Shown piece by piece: positions 18,501-25,486 of a stretch of DNA of 64,000 nt. The DNA comes from an uncultured Selenomonas sp. (lineage in GTDB: Bacteria; Bacillota; Negativicutes; Selenomonadales; Selenomonadaceae). The translations under genes and the position numbers were made by a program. The stretch spans positions 62,001 to 126,000 of the forward strand of contig CAMVGU010000003.1 in NCBI GenBank assembly GCA_947167105.1, read 5' to 3'. How positions within the stretch are numbered: the stretch's first letter is position 1; every line of letters starts with the position of its first letter. The notes beneath the pieces are model-generated. The model was given only the letters and a program-made list of their open reading frames with translations. It was not told the DNA's origin and did no database searches.

Positions 18501-20056
18501 GTGATATCGCCACTGCCCTGGGGGAAATAACCCAGGAACTGGCGGAAAAGCGTGCCTGGCAGCACTTGCTGGAGCATGTTGCGGGGGGCAGCCTGCAGGC
18601 CAGCCTGATCGGCTGGAGCAAGGCCGTGCAGAAAATCGGCAGAGGCAAGGGGAAATATGCTGCACGCCATATGCGCGAAGCGCGCAGGTGCATGCTGGAA
18701 GCCCAGGCAGCAGTACCGGCCTGGATTATGCCTCTCTCCCGGGTCTGGCAGAATCTGCGCCCGGACAGCCCGAAATTTGATCTCATCATCATGGATGAGG
18801 CAAGCCAGGCGGATATACTGGCCCTGCCCCTGCTTTATTTCGCCAGGAAGGCCATCATTGTAGGTGACGACCAGCAGGTCAGCCCCGCAGATGTGGGCCT
18901 GGCGGCGGAGGATGTGCTGCAGCTTCAGAGCGCCAATATCGAGGGCGTGGTGGCCCATGCTTCCCTCTACACCATGGATACCTCTCTCTACGATATAGCC
19001 CAGATGCACTTTTCTGCCCGCATGCTGACCGAGCATTTCCGCTCGGTGCCGGAAATCATCGGCTACAGCAACAAGCTTTGCTATGGCGGGCGCATTCAGC
19101 CCTTGCGCGAAGCCGGTACCAGCCCTTTCAGCCCCCTGGTGGATCATTTATCTTCCGGCAGCCGCGCAGGCAAGCTCAACGAGGGTGAGGCAGAGGAACT
19201 GGTGGCGCTGCTGGCGGCCTGCCTGGAGCAGCCGGAGTATAAGGGCAAAAGCTTTGGCGCCATTTCCATGCTGGGCACGGAGCAGCCCAGGCTTATCCGC
19301 GAGCTGGCAGCAGAGCGGCTGGGGATCACGGTCTTAGAGGAACGGCATTTCCTTTCCGGCACGCCGGCCACCTTCCAGGGGGATGAGCGCGATATTATCT
19401 TCCTGTCCCTGGTGGATTCCCTTGAGGAAGGGGAAGGACAACTGCGCCTGGCAGGTGCGGGCCGCAGCGCAGACAGGCAGAAGCGCTACAATGTAGCGGT
19501 CAGCCGTGCCAGGGATCAGCTCTGGGTAGTCCATTCCATGGAACTTTCTGCCCTGAAAGAGGGCGATATCCGTCGCGGCCTGCTGGAATACGTGCTGGCT
19601 CCTGATGTCAGCCGCAGCCTGCAGCCGGAGGAAGAACCGACGGCTCTGGAATCAGCGGTGAGCTCCGCCTTGTTGCAGGCAGGTTATGTGACCCATCTGC
19701 AGTATCCCTTGGGGAGCTATCGCCTGGGGCTTGTGGTCATCTGCGGCAGGCGCCGTATCTGTATTGACTGCCAGGGGGAGCATTGGTATGAGCCCGAGCA
19801 GGCTGCGGCGGCACAGCGCACCCAGGCCGTGCTGCAGCGCCTGGGCTGGAGCTTCCTGCGGGTGCTGGGCAGTGCCTGGTATCGCGATCCGGAGCAGGAA
19901 CTGGACAGGCTCCTGTCACGTCTCAAGGCCCTCGGCCTGGAGCCGGGCATGACGGAGACCGACCGGGAGGCGGGGGAAACCCGCGCTGCCCTGCTGGAGC
20001 GTGTACAGGCCAGGGCCCGTGAGCTGCTTGCCGAATGGGCAGGCACGGAATCCTGA
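15542..20056 (+). CDS. Large SF1 (AAA_11/AAA_12, DNA2/NAM7-like) helicase with C-terminal Vsr-like domain
   Basis: 1504 residues from the GTG at 15542, 8 nt after AAAGGGG; the track's TTG at 15488 overlaps the promoter-like TATAAT and is rejected. An N-terminal domain of about 370 residues precedes Walker A GPPGTGKTH (about 383). A long charged, mostly helical insertion (about 450-1050) probably forms coiled coils. Then come Walker B IIMDEASQAD (about 1083), VGDDQQVSP (about 1105) and motif VI YNVAVSRARDQLW (about 1315). The last about 140 residues resemble the Vsr/DUF559 (MTES_1575) nuclease fold, but the usual R-x-D and E-x-D-G positions read RLGLVV and IDCQG. Such proteins are frequent in defence islands. 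It is followed by a tRNA pair. Confidence 0.85.
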   Translation: MDNQKKILKLCDYLRQVASLRQKTVKNIREQEWSLTLGELPVDPKRIRRFAPGAGLPEGAPEGLLLEVQKPDFVPCPELPFDLIGWVRTPRWKNFEVTDLEPYEERQKNDPRLGVVTERFVDSGVRLAAWEDWKRHRNLWRAGELAKSRTQKLFLELYGIYDRIRQDPERLELLVGNGVFLNGLQMELEHPLLLKKVRLHYDAEGNKMQVLDTESATEVYTELLQDLPGIEGPNMRAFAGIVEEAELHPLSEHLPKFLSRTAGQLSPHCRAAAEKFELLPTDWYLIFPRPVLFLRRHDEGTARAIAALAEAIEAGGEVPRSLLEIADPDYEPARVELPEEDEAARLAAARGEAKDLLLAKPANGEQLAIAKEIEQAPAVVVQGPPGTGKTHTIANLLGHFLAQGQHVLITSQSSKALSVLKDKLPGGMKDLCVSLLSDSREDMERSVAGICEMLSRHSAEELQAQADRLSRQREELLKRQAQVREQLDAIRRAESQRDFFVLGGKAWSLSRMAEFLHRHEELAGSLPGPLAPETPFPLKPGELAELYVLNADFTEESLKDLAGKLPASQKLLLPAQARKVLQGRGERRQEEERLLAGLKQAGLNAQGEVCMDDLPVAEKLSSEHLREAQVFLLKLDFKILEEPWARAAMLAGREGGARREVWEMLGSDIERVQQLKALAMKQQFGHKLEYKLSEPLSEELLQQLSEMAEAADANGGGLSWWIRLRHPEWKRVQQGFLLDGKPLARLKDCRMAMQYVSLGLAREQVHREWEQLLVPCGYPSLKDLQDKAAGEDADDVASARWREVASMLDWYKETWSKLMALLERAGLKPDLLLARREYLTPQARLQYELDWLEKELPRWLRLITLHYLEQPKEDLLAPTSEELAAASGEVTAELSAALQECDPDRYEAAYGRLLHYEALLPRYKRRQALLAQLVPVAHHWAETLLEQAGQEVLPPEKAEDAWTYEQLRMKMESLPKHDVETMAAEAGDIATALGEITQELAEKRAWQHLLEHVAGGSLQASLIGWSKAVQKIGRGKGKYAARHMREARRCMLEAQAAVPAWIMPLSRVWQNLRPDSPKFDLIIMDEASQADILALPLLYFARKAIIVGDDQQVSPADVGLAAEDVLQLQSANIEGVVAHASLYTMDTSLYDIAQMHFSARMLTEHFRSVPEIIGYSNKLCYGGRIQPLREAGTSPFSPLVDHLSSGSRAGKLNEGEAEELVALLAACLEQPEYKGKSFGAISMLGTEQPRLIRELAAERLGITVLEERHFLSGTPATFQGDERDIIFLSLVDSLEEGEGQLRLAGAGRSADRQKRYNVAVSRARDQLWVVHSMELSALKEGDIRRGLLEYVLAPDVSRSLQPEEEPTALESAVSSALLQAGYVTHLQYPLGSYRLGLVVICGRRRICIDCQGEHWYEPEQAAAAQRTQAVLQRLGWSFLRVLGSAWYRDPEQELDRLLSRLKALGLEPGMTETDREAGETRAALLERVQARARELLAEWAGTES

Positions 20057-20075
20057 AAATAAAATAAAAAAGTGC

Positions 20076-20104
20076 TTGACATGTTGGGGCAAAATGAATA
20101 AAAT
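20076..20104 (+). promoter_or_regulatory. Promoter of the tRNA-Gly pair
   Basis: TTGACA (20076-20081), 17-bp spacer, TAAAAT (20099-20104): a near-consensus sigma-70-type promoter about 48 bp before the first tRNA. A short GCTGGG/CCCAGC hairpin lies in the leader. Confidence 0.85.
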
Positions 20105-20151
20105 ATATTTTGTCAGTCAGCGCTGGGCTTGTCCCAGCGGTCAGGCATGAT

Positions 20152-20226
20152 GCGGAAATAGCTCAGTGGTAGAGCACCACCTTGCCAAGGTGGGGGTCGC
20201 GAGTTCGAGCCTCGTTTTCCGCTCCA
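20152..20226 (+). tRNA. tRNA-Gly (anticodon GCC), copy 1
   Basis: 75 nt with encoded CCA. Acceptor GCGGAAA pairs with TTTCCGC; D arm GCTC/GAGC; anticodon stem CCACC/GGTGG with loop TTGCCAA (anticodon GCC); T arm GCGAG-TTCGAGC-CTCGT. Confidence 0.97.
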
Positions 20227-20227
20227 T

Positions 20228-20302
20228 GCGGAAATAGCTCAGTGGTAGAGCACCACCTTGCCAAGGTGGGGGTCGCGAGTTCGAGCCTCGTTTTCCGCTC
20301 CA
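20228..20302 (+). tRNA. tRNA-Gly (anticodon GCC), copy 2
   Basis: Identical in every base to the preceding tRNA and separated from it by a single T, so the unit is a perfect 76-bp tandem duplication. Co-transcribed from the promoter at 20076 and ended by the terminator at 20314. Confidence 0.97.
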
Positions 20303-20313
20303 TATGTGAATCA

Positions 20314-20340
20314 GCCCTCGGTGCGCCGGGGGCTTTTTTT
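20314..20340 (+). terminator. Intrinsic terminator of the tRNA-Gly operon
   Basis: GCCCTCGG-TGCG-CCGGGGGC stem-loop (one G-T pair) followed by seven T. Confidence 0.85.
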
Positions 20341-20356
20341 GATGTGCTCATTGATG

Positions 20357-20407
20357 GAAAAGCCTTCCCCTCTGGGGAAGGGGGACCGCGCAAGCGGTGG
20401 ATGAGGT
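20357..20407 (+). repeat. Dispersed palindromic repeat, copy 1
   Basis: Two adjacent hairpins, CCTTCCCC-tct-GGGGAAGG and ACCGC-gcaa-GCGGT, ending GGATGAGGT. The same element in inverse orientation lies at 54906-54954. The outer parts are conserved while the second stem differs in sequence but keeps pairing. Confidence 0.75.
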
Positions 20408-20539
20408 CTCCTGGCATGAGAAATACTTTTTCTCTATACTCGCAAGCAGGTATCTGTGTTCTTTTGTCGAATAAATACTCTTGTGATTTTAAGGGCTTGG
20501 ACAGTGAAGCCAGGCTTATTGCAGGGAGGGGTTACATTG

Positions 20540-22333
20540 ATGGGTATTTCCAATTCGGTGCGAAACAGGCTGACATTCATGTTTGTGCTGCTCAGCGCCA
20601 TTTCGACGCTGGTAGTCGGTTCCTACTTTATCATTTCCCAGATACGCGGCAATGATGCACAGGTAGAAAATTACAGAAGCCAGCTTGCTGTTCAGTATGA
20701 CCGCGAACTGAAGCTGCAGACGGAAGGCATCATCTCCGCTGTCGAAGGCATCTATAAGGAGCAGCAGGCCGGACGCCTGACAGAGCAGCAGGCTAAGTCC
20801 CTGGCCATGGAGGCGGTGCGCAATACGCGCTTTGATGACGGCAAGGGTTATTTCTCTGTAGATGAGCGCAAGACAGGCATCTGCGTCGTGCATCCCATCC
20901 AGGGAGCGAAGGTCGAGGGCAAGGATCGCTCCCAGAGTAAGGACAGCCAGGGCGTGCTCTACATGCAGGAAATGTTCAAGGCGGCGGATGCCGGCGGCGG
21001 CTTTGTGAATTATTCCTTCCCGAAGCCGGGGGAGAGCACGGACTCTCCCAAGCGTACATATGTGGGCTATTTTAAGCCCTATGACTGGGTTATTGATACA
21101 GGTTCCTATATTGACTACATTGATGCAGAGGCAGCCAAATATTCGGATGAAATGCAGAGCCAGCTTAAGGGCCAGATCATGATTTCCCTGCTGCTGCTGG
21201 TCGTTGTGGAAGCGCTGGTGGTCTTTGTCAGCGTGAAGCTGGCCGCAGGCTTTGCGGAGCCTATCATGTTCGTGACCCGCCGCCTGAGCCAGTTTGCCAG
21301 CGGCGACTACCGCAAGGAGCCTATCAACCCGGACTGGGTGGCGCGCCAGGATGAGATCGGGGCGATGATGCACTCCATCGGCAATCTGGGCTCAAGCATG
21401 CGCAGCCTGATGAACACCATCACCGGCTCTGCGGACAAGGTGGCAAAGGATGCGGCTGCCCTGACGGACACCACCGAGCAGTCTTCCCAGGCCAGCCACA
21501 GCGTGGCTGTTTCCATCACGGATGTGGCCACCTCCACCAATAATCAGCTAACGGCTGTGGATATGGCATCCAAGGCCATCAATCGTCTGGCTGAAACCAT
21601 GGGACGGGTTTCTGCCGGGGCTGCCGAGTCGGCTGAGAGCACCCGCAAGGCAGCCAAATCTGCCTCAGACGGGCGGCATGTGGTGAGGCAGACCGTGAAG
21701 GATATGGAACAGCTCAGCAAGGCAGTGGAAAACTCGGCTGCCTGCATACGTGAGCTGGGTTCCCGCTCTGAAACCATTGGCCAGATTACAGATGCCATCT
21801 CCGGCATCGCGGAGCAGACGAATCTGCTGGCCCTGAATGCAGCCATTGAGGCGGCCCGTGCCGGTGAGCAGGGACGCGGCTTTGCTGTCGTGGCTGAGGA
21901 AATCCGCAAACTGGCAGCCCAGTCAGAGGAAGCTGCGGCGCAGATTGCGAAGCTTATCGGCGAAATCCAGGAAGAAACAAAGCAGGCCGTAAGCAGCATG
22001 GATGACGGCACCCAGCAGCTCACGACAACACGGGAAAGCGTTGACAGGACGGGTGTGGCTTTCAGTGATATAGCAGAGCTCATAGAGAATATCTCCAGCC
22101 AGGCCGGGCATATAGCTGATGCTTCCCGCTCTGCCAGCGAAGATGCGGCCGGTTGCCAGAAATCCATCAATGATATTGATGAAATGAGCAAGAACGTGGT
22201 CAGCGAGTCGGAGAACGTCTCCGCCGCTACCCAGGAGCAATCTGCCTCCATACACGAAATGGCAGGTTCTGTCCGTGAACTGGCAGAAATGGCCGAGGAA
22301 CTGCGGCAGGCCGTCAGCAAATTCAAGGTGTAA
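20540..22333 (+). CDS. Methyl-accepting chemotaxis protein with periplasmic Cache domain
   Basis: 597 residues from the ATG at 20540, 8 nt after AGGGAGGGG; the track start lies 28 codons upstream without a site. Transmembrane 1 (about 10-30), a periplasmic single-Cache type domain (about 35-190) with [13 protein letters not shown] and [12 protein letters not shown], transmembrane 2 (about 205-230), HAMP, then a long coiled-coil signalling domain with the hairpin tip [20 protein letters not shown]. It senses a small periplasmic ligand and controls CheA; FDDGKGYF-type Cache domains often bind organic acids, which is inference. No che genes are nearby, so it is an orphan receptor. Confidence 0.95.
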   Translation: MGISNSVRNRLTFMFVLLSAISTLVVGSYFIISQIRGNDAQVENYRSQLAVQYDRELKLQTEGIISAVEGIYKEQQAGRLTEQQAKSLAMEAVRNTRFDDGKGYFSVDERKTGICVVHPIQGAKVEGKDRSQSKDSQGVLYMQEMFKAADAGGGFVNYSFPKPGESTDSPKRTYVGYFKPYDWVIDTGSYIDYIDAEAAKYSDEMQSQLKGQIMISLLLLVVVEALVVFVSVKLAAGFAEPIMFVTRRLSQFASGDYRKEPINPDWVARQDEIGAMMHSIGNLGSSMRSLMNTITGSADKVAKDAAALTDTTEQSSQASHSVAVSITDVATSTNNQLTAVDMASKAINRLAETMGRVSAGAAESAESTRKAAKSASDGRHVVRQTVKDMEQLSKAVENSAACIRELGSRSETIGQITDAISGIAEQTNLLALNAAIEAARAGEQGRGFAVVAEEIRKLAAQSEEAAAQIAKLIGEIQEETKQAVSSMDDGTQQLTTTRESVDRTGVAFSDIAELIENISSQAGHIADASRSASEDAAGCQKSINDIDEMSKNVVSESENVSAATQEQSASIHEMAGSVRELAEMAEELRQAVSKFKV

Positions 22334-22366
22334 GTGGTTTTTGGTTACACAGTACCATAAATGAAA

Positions 22367-22432
22367 AAGGCTGTGAAGAAAGTGGCTAAGCAATAGCCCA
22401 CATCTTCACAGCCTCTTTGTTTTTGGTAATAT
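22367..22432 (+). terminator. Terminator after the chemoreceptor gene
   Basis: Long stem AGGCTGTGAAGA/TCTTCACAGCCT with an inner helix GTGG-CTA/TAG-CCCAC, followed by a T-rich stretch. Confidence 0.75.
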
Positions 22433-22652
22433 CACAGCATCATATCGAACTACGGATTGGCGGCAGGGATTTTCGGATGGAGGGACGGGCATAAATTGCC
22501 CCTTGGGGCAGGAAAAGAGGCGTATTTGACGAATTGTTCAAACGGGGGTAGGGTGTGTGCATGGAGATTGTGCGACAAATTTTGCATCCGATGCACTTCT
22601 GTACCGCTAACCTTTCGATTATGCCGAAAAGGGATTGACCATCACGGCGCTT

Positions 22653-22784
22653 ATGAAAATCAAGCTGCTGAAGCGATACAAGTCAGATGAATTCCCATTT
22701 GCACTGCTCAAAGGGGAATATGGAATTTATGCTGTACGAGGACCGCGAGGAATTCCCCACAGTCTAAGTGAGATGTTGAAATGA
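22653..22784 (+). CDS. Possible 43-residue protein of unknown function
   Basis: Short ORF beginning MKIKLLKRYKSDEFPF and ending SLSEMLK, too short for the ORF track. Its stop lies inside the ribosome site (TGAGG) of the following secreted-repeat gene, 11 nt before that ATG, which suggests translational coupling. There is no good ribosome site at its own start (AAAAGGG is 16 nt away). The rest of 22433-22652 holds no convincing gene; the 77-residue track ORF there is probably chance. Confidence 0.3.
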   Translation: MKIKLLKRYKSDEFPFALLKGEYGIYAVRGPRGIPHSLSEMLK

Positions 22785-22795
22785 GGTAATCAACC

Positions 22796-23122
22796 ATGAA
22801 GAAGCTGACAGCCATATTTACAGTTCTGCTACTGCTTGCTATGACAATTCCAGCGATGGCGGCATCTGCCATAAACCAGGATGGCTACTACAAAGGCATA
22901 AAACTATGCGGCAGGGTAAAGGTAGTGGAGCATTTTGCCGATATCAAGGTCAAGGTGGTGGATTCATTCCCTGACCTCAAGGTGAAGGTTGTTGACTCTT
23001 TCCCGGATGATATAGGCGAATGGAAGTTCGTGGAAAGCGGGGAAGACTTCACCGTCCAGTTTGTAGATAGCTTTCCGGATATCAAAATCAAGTATGTGAA
23101 TTCGTTTCCGGGAGTGGAATGA
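22796..23122 (+). CDS. Small secreted protein with VxVVDSFPD repeats
   Basis: 108 residues. A Sec signal peptide (MKKLTAIFTVLLLLAMTIPAMA) precedes a mature part of about 85 residues, dominated by about five 10-12-residue units such as VKVVEHFADIK, VKVVDSFPDLK, VQFVDSFPDIK and IKYVNSFPG. The regular alternation suggests a beta-solenoid or stacked strands. I know similar DSFPD-type repeats in small periplasmic or secreted proteins of Gram-negative bacteria but no established function. The stop codon TGA ends on the first base of the IS inserted at 23122, so the gene appears just intact. Confidence 0.75.
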   Translation: MKKLTAIFTVLLLLAMTIPAMAASAINQDGYYKGIKLCGRVKVVEHFADIKVKVVDSFPDLKVKVVDSFPDDIGEWKFVESGEDFTVQFVDSFPDIKIKYVNSFPGVE

Positions 23123-24486
23123 CAGCACTTTACAACATTATAGGCAGCACGCCAAAACTCTTCGGCCAGTTGAGCCAGTGTATTGAAAAAGTCTGTAGAT
23201 TTTCCCATAGTTTCGGCTTTTGCCCTTAAAGTGTCAAAAAATACCTGCTTTCGTATCTGCTCGCTTATGACAAATCTCAGTTCCTGCGGACTCTGGTCGT
23301 GGAAATCCTTCCAGCAAGCGTGATGGTGGGGCAGTATTTTCATAGCACTGTGAGCAACGTTGACCAAATTCAGCATGCGCTCTATGCCTGTTTTACTGCG
23401 TACCATGTAACGACTCAAGTCCCAAAAGGTTTTCTGCTCATAGTATCCCACCTCGATGTTCCAGCGCATGTCGTAGAGGCGCATGGGAAAATATTTCATG
23501 TCCTTGGAGCCAACATCCTTCAAAGCGGATTTTTCCTGCCAGGCACAGCTCATATGTATTTCGGCAGGATCTGCCGTGCAGAAGAACAAACGACGTGAGC
23601 CGGATGTGCTTTCAGTCACATAGGCATTGACGGGCTTGTCGCCAAAAATATTGGTCAGCACCCGGCGGTATCCAATCTTGAAACCATCATGTTCATAGTC
23701 CAAGTCAAAGTCATCGAGAGACAGTTTCTTACCTCGCTTTGCCGGACGTCCGCGCTTGCCAGCAGGTGTCGGCGGCAAATCAAAAAGAGCAGAGTCATAC
23801 CTGGCGTTGCATATCATGGTCAGGTTTTCAAAGCCTTGCAGCGGCTGGATGAATGTTCTTTTTGCATACCAGCTGTCAAAGGAAAGAATTACTTGACGAT
23901 CTTTCATCAGTGGCATAACAACAGACACCATATCCGCAGCCATCTTCAGTTTGTTGGCTGCCTCGGTCCAAAGTCTATAGCCGAGTGGCACTGCAACATA
24001 GGAAATATAAGCTTTGTCGTGATGCTGCTTCATTATGGGCACACAAAGCATCAGACTGACAAAAGCATGCCCGTTGACATAAAGCTTTCCAGTATGCAGT
24101 GCATGGTCATGCAAAATGGACACTTGTTCAAAGTGTTTGCCGAACTTCACAACGATGGTGTCATCAGTGCTAAGGAACACAGGCTCATTTCTGAGCGTGT
24201 CTGGAATAAGCTCCAGCGCAAGCTTGGCCGTTGTTGTGAGGAAAACATTTTCGTCAAGCTTGGCAACAGCACAAGCCCGGTAGTAGCAGTTCAGGGACTT
24301 GGGATATACCTGCGAAAGGAAGTGACGGTACAGCCAGCGTATGGAGGGCATGCCCTCCAAGACCAGCATGCCAATCAGCAGCCAGGTAAGTAGTGTCCTG
24401 GTTGGCCGGGTGGCTGATGTGAAATAAGCAGAGAAATACTGGAAAAGTCTACCAATTGCCGAATTGTTGTTGTATAATATGCTCAT
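23122..24486 (-). CDS. IS4-superfamily (DDE, YREK motif) transposase
   Basis: About 455 residues within the element; the reading frame has no stop inside the IS and runs on to 22888 for 77 more residues through the antisense of the repeat-protein gene. DDE residues are suggested by STDDTIVVKFG (first Asp), LSFDSWYAKR (second Asp) and the perfect IS4 signature Y-x2-R-x3-E-x6-K in YDMRWNIEVGYYEQK. An insertion-domain basic patch GKRGRPAKRGKK is present. AAGGAAGG precedes the ATG. The start codon overlaps one arm of a 10-bp inverted repeat (24485-24494 / 24558-24567). Confidence 0.9.
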
Positions 24487-24567
24487 CGCGTAACACCTTC
24501 CTTTCGAGTGTTTTGTTTGTGGTGAACATATTATACTCTGAAAGTCTGTAAGGATCAGTTACGCGAT
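24485..24567 (-). promoter_or_regulatory. Start-codon-sequestering inverted repeat and internal -10 of the transposase
   Basis: On the minus strand ATCGCGTAAC (24567-24558) is perfectly complementary to GTTACGCGAT (24494-24485), which contains the A and T of the transposase ATG. A TATAAT (24535-24530) lies between the arms. A transcript entering from outside would carry both arms and fold over the start; one begun inside would carry only the second arm. Confidence 0.5.
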
Positions 24568-24604
24568 CTTTATTTGGTTAAAAGTTGTAAAGTGCTGTAG
24601 GTAA

Positions 24605-24653
24605 AAAATACACTGTGAATAAAATGCTCTTGCATTTTGTCACAGTGTATTTG
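24605..24653 (+). terminator. Long bidirectional-looking hairpin right of the IS
   Basis: AAATACACTGTGA-at-AAAATGC-tctt-GCATTTT-g-TCACAGTGTATTT, flanked by an A run and T-rich sequence. Before the IS arrived it would have been the terminator just downstream of the secreted-repeat gene. Confidence 0.65.
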
Positions 24654-24675
24654 CTGTGCAGGAAAATTATTTCCC

Positions 24676-24714
24676 TTGCCTATATGAGCATAAATATGTA
24701 TAATATGCTCATAT
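24676..24714 (+). promoter_or_regulatory. Promoter and overlapping palindromic operator of the ECF S-component gene
   Basis: TTGCCT (24676-24681), 17-bp spacer, TATAAT (24699-24704). A perfect 11-bp inverted repeat, ATATGAGCATA (24682-24692) and TATGCTCATAT (24704-24714), covers the spacer and the -10. The half-site TGCTCATAT recurs at 27594-27617 and 27904-27927 upstream of the metal-handling genes. Confidence 0.65.
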
Positions 24715-24749
24715 TTCGCATTTACATACTGGCTAAGGAGGTTATTGAC

Positions 24750-25316
24750 ATGAGCAGTTTGAGATTTGAAGCTTCACGCCTGTCTGTCAGGGAACTGACT
24801 TTGGCGGCGGCTATGACGGCGGTGGTATTCCTGCTGACCTTTGTGCCGAAGATTCCCATTCCCTTGGGGTACGCCCATTTGGGGGATGCAGGGATTTTCC
24901 TGATCATCTGTTTGGTGGGGAAGCGCGAGGGTATTTTGGCAGGTTGCCTTGGCTCCATGCTGGCTGATTTCCTGGGAGGTTTTGCCCTGTGGATGGGGCC
25001 GACGCTCCTCATCAAGTGGGCTATGGCCATGACTTTCGTCAATCTCAGCCGCGAAGGAGAACTGGGCAGCCTTCGCTCCCTGCGCACTTATGCAGCTCTT
25101 ATAGCTGCCTGCCTGGTCATGGCTGTAGCCTACGCCTTGTTCGGCGCCCTCCTTTACGACAGCCTGGCTGCAGGCCTGGCTTCCCTGCCGGGGCTTTTGC
25201 TTGAGGGGGCAGTGAATATACTGGCTTTCTGCGCTGCTGCCGCTCCTTTGAGCAGGCATATGGGGCATAGCAGGCATATGGGGCATAGCAGGCATATGGG
25301 GCATAGCAGGCAGTAA
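24750..25316 (+). CDS. ECF transporter S component with His/Met-rich repeat tail
   Basis: 188 residues from the ATG at 24750, 8 nt after AAGGAGG; the upstream ATG of the track would extend through the promoter. Five to six hydrophobic helices with the S-component pattern LGYAHLGDAGIFLIICLVG and GSMLADFLGG. It should bind a vitamin- or metal-type substrate in the membrane and use a shared EcfAAT energising module encoded elsewhere. The C-terminus is three copies of RHMGHS from an 18-bp tandem repeat. The substrate is not known. The metal-type operator and the His/Met tail suggest a metal link, which is inference. Confidence 0.8.
   Translation: MSSLRFEASRLSVRELTLAAAMTAVVFLLTFVPKIPIPLGYAHLGDAGIFLIICLVGKREGILAGCLGSMLADFLGGFALWMGPTLLIKWAMAMTFVNLSREGELGSLRSLRTYAALIAACLVMAVAYALFGALLYDSLAAGLASLPGLLLEGAVNILAFCAAAAPLSRHMGHSRHMGHSRHMGHSRQ
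25251..25312 (+). repeat. In-frame 18-bp tandem repeat (3.4 copies)
   Basis: AGCAGGCATATGGGGCAT occurs three times exactly (25251-25268, 25269-25286, 25287-25304) plus a partial copy to 25312. It keeps the reading frame and encodes the RHMGHS repeats at the end of the ECF S component. Confidence 0.95.
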
Positions 25317-25348
25317 GGAGTGGAGAAAATTTTTCCGCAATGATGAGG

Positions 25349-25387
25349 AAATACCGGGGGAGCAGATGGCTTCTTCGGTATTTTTTT
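25349..25387 (+). terminator. Intrinsic terminator after the ECF S-component gene
   Basis: AAATACCG and CGGTATTT arms with a 20-nt purine-rich loop, followed by a T run. Between here and 25486 the motif ATTGCGGAAG occurs twice, and its inverse TTCCGCAAT once upstream; no gene is seen there. Confidence 0.75.
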
Positions 25388-25486
25388 GTCATTATGTCGC
25401 CTATTGCGGAAGGATTTCCTAAATAGGGGGAATTGCGGAAGAAAAAATGCCTATGAGTGTCATGTTTTTGCTTTTATAATGAGAAC

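Larger units (their letters stand above)
23122..24598 (-). mobile_element. IS4-superfamily insertion sequence, 1477 bp
   Basis: Perfect 15-bp terminal inverted repeats: ACAGCACTTTACAAC at 23122-23136 and GTTGTAAAGTGCTGT at 24584-24598. They enclose one transposase gene on the minus strand. No target-site duplication is evident (GGAATG on the left, AGGTAA on the right), so a partner end may have been lost or the duplication has decayed. A related but decayed element begins at 25487 with ACACCACTTTACAAC. Confidence 0.9.

Noticed and set aside
22457-22690. 77-residue plus-strand ORF
   Set aside because: No ribosome site and no protein-like pattern; the overlapping 43-residue ORF that couples to the next gene is more plausible.
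22888-23121. C-terminal 77 residues of the transposase ORF as a real domain
   Set aside because: They lie outside the terminal repeat and are the antisense of the VDSFPD repeats.
25251-25312. Possible CRISPR-like direct repeats
   Set aside because: The 18-bp units are contiguous with no spacers and are in frame inside a gene.
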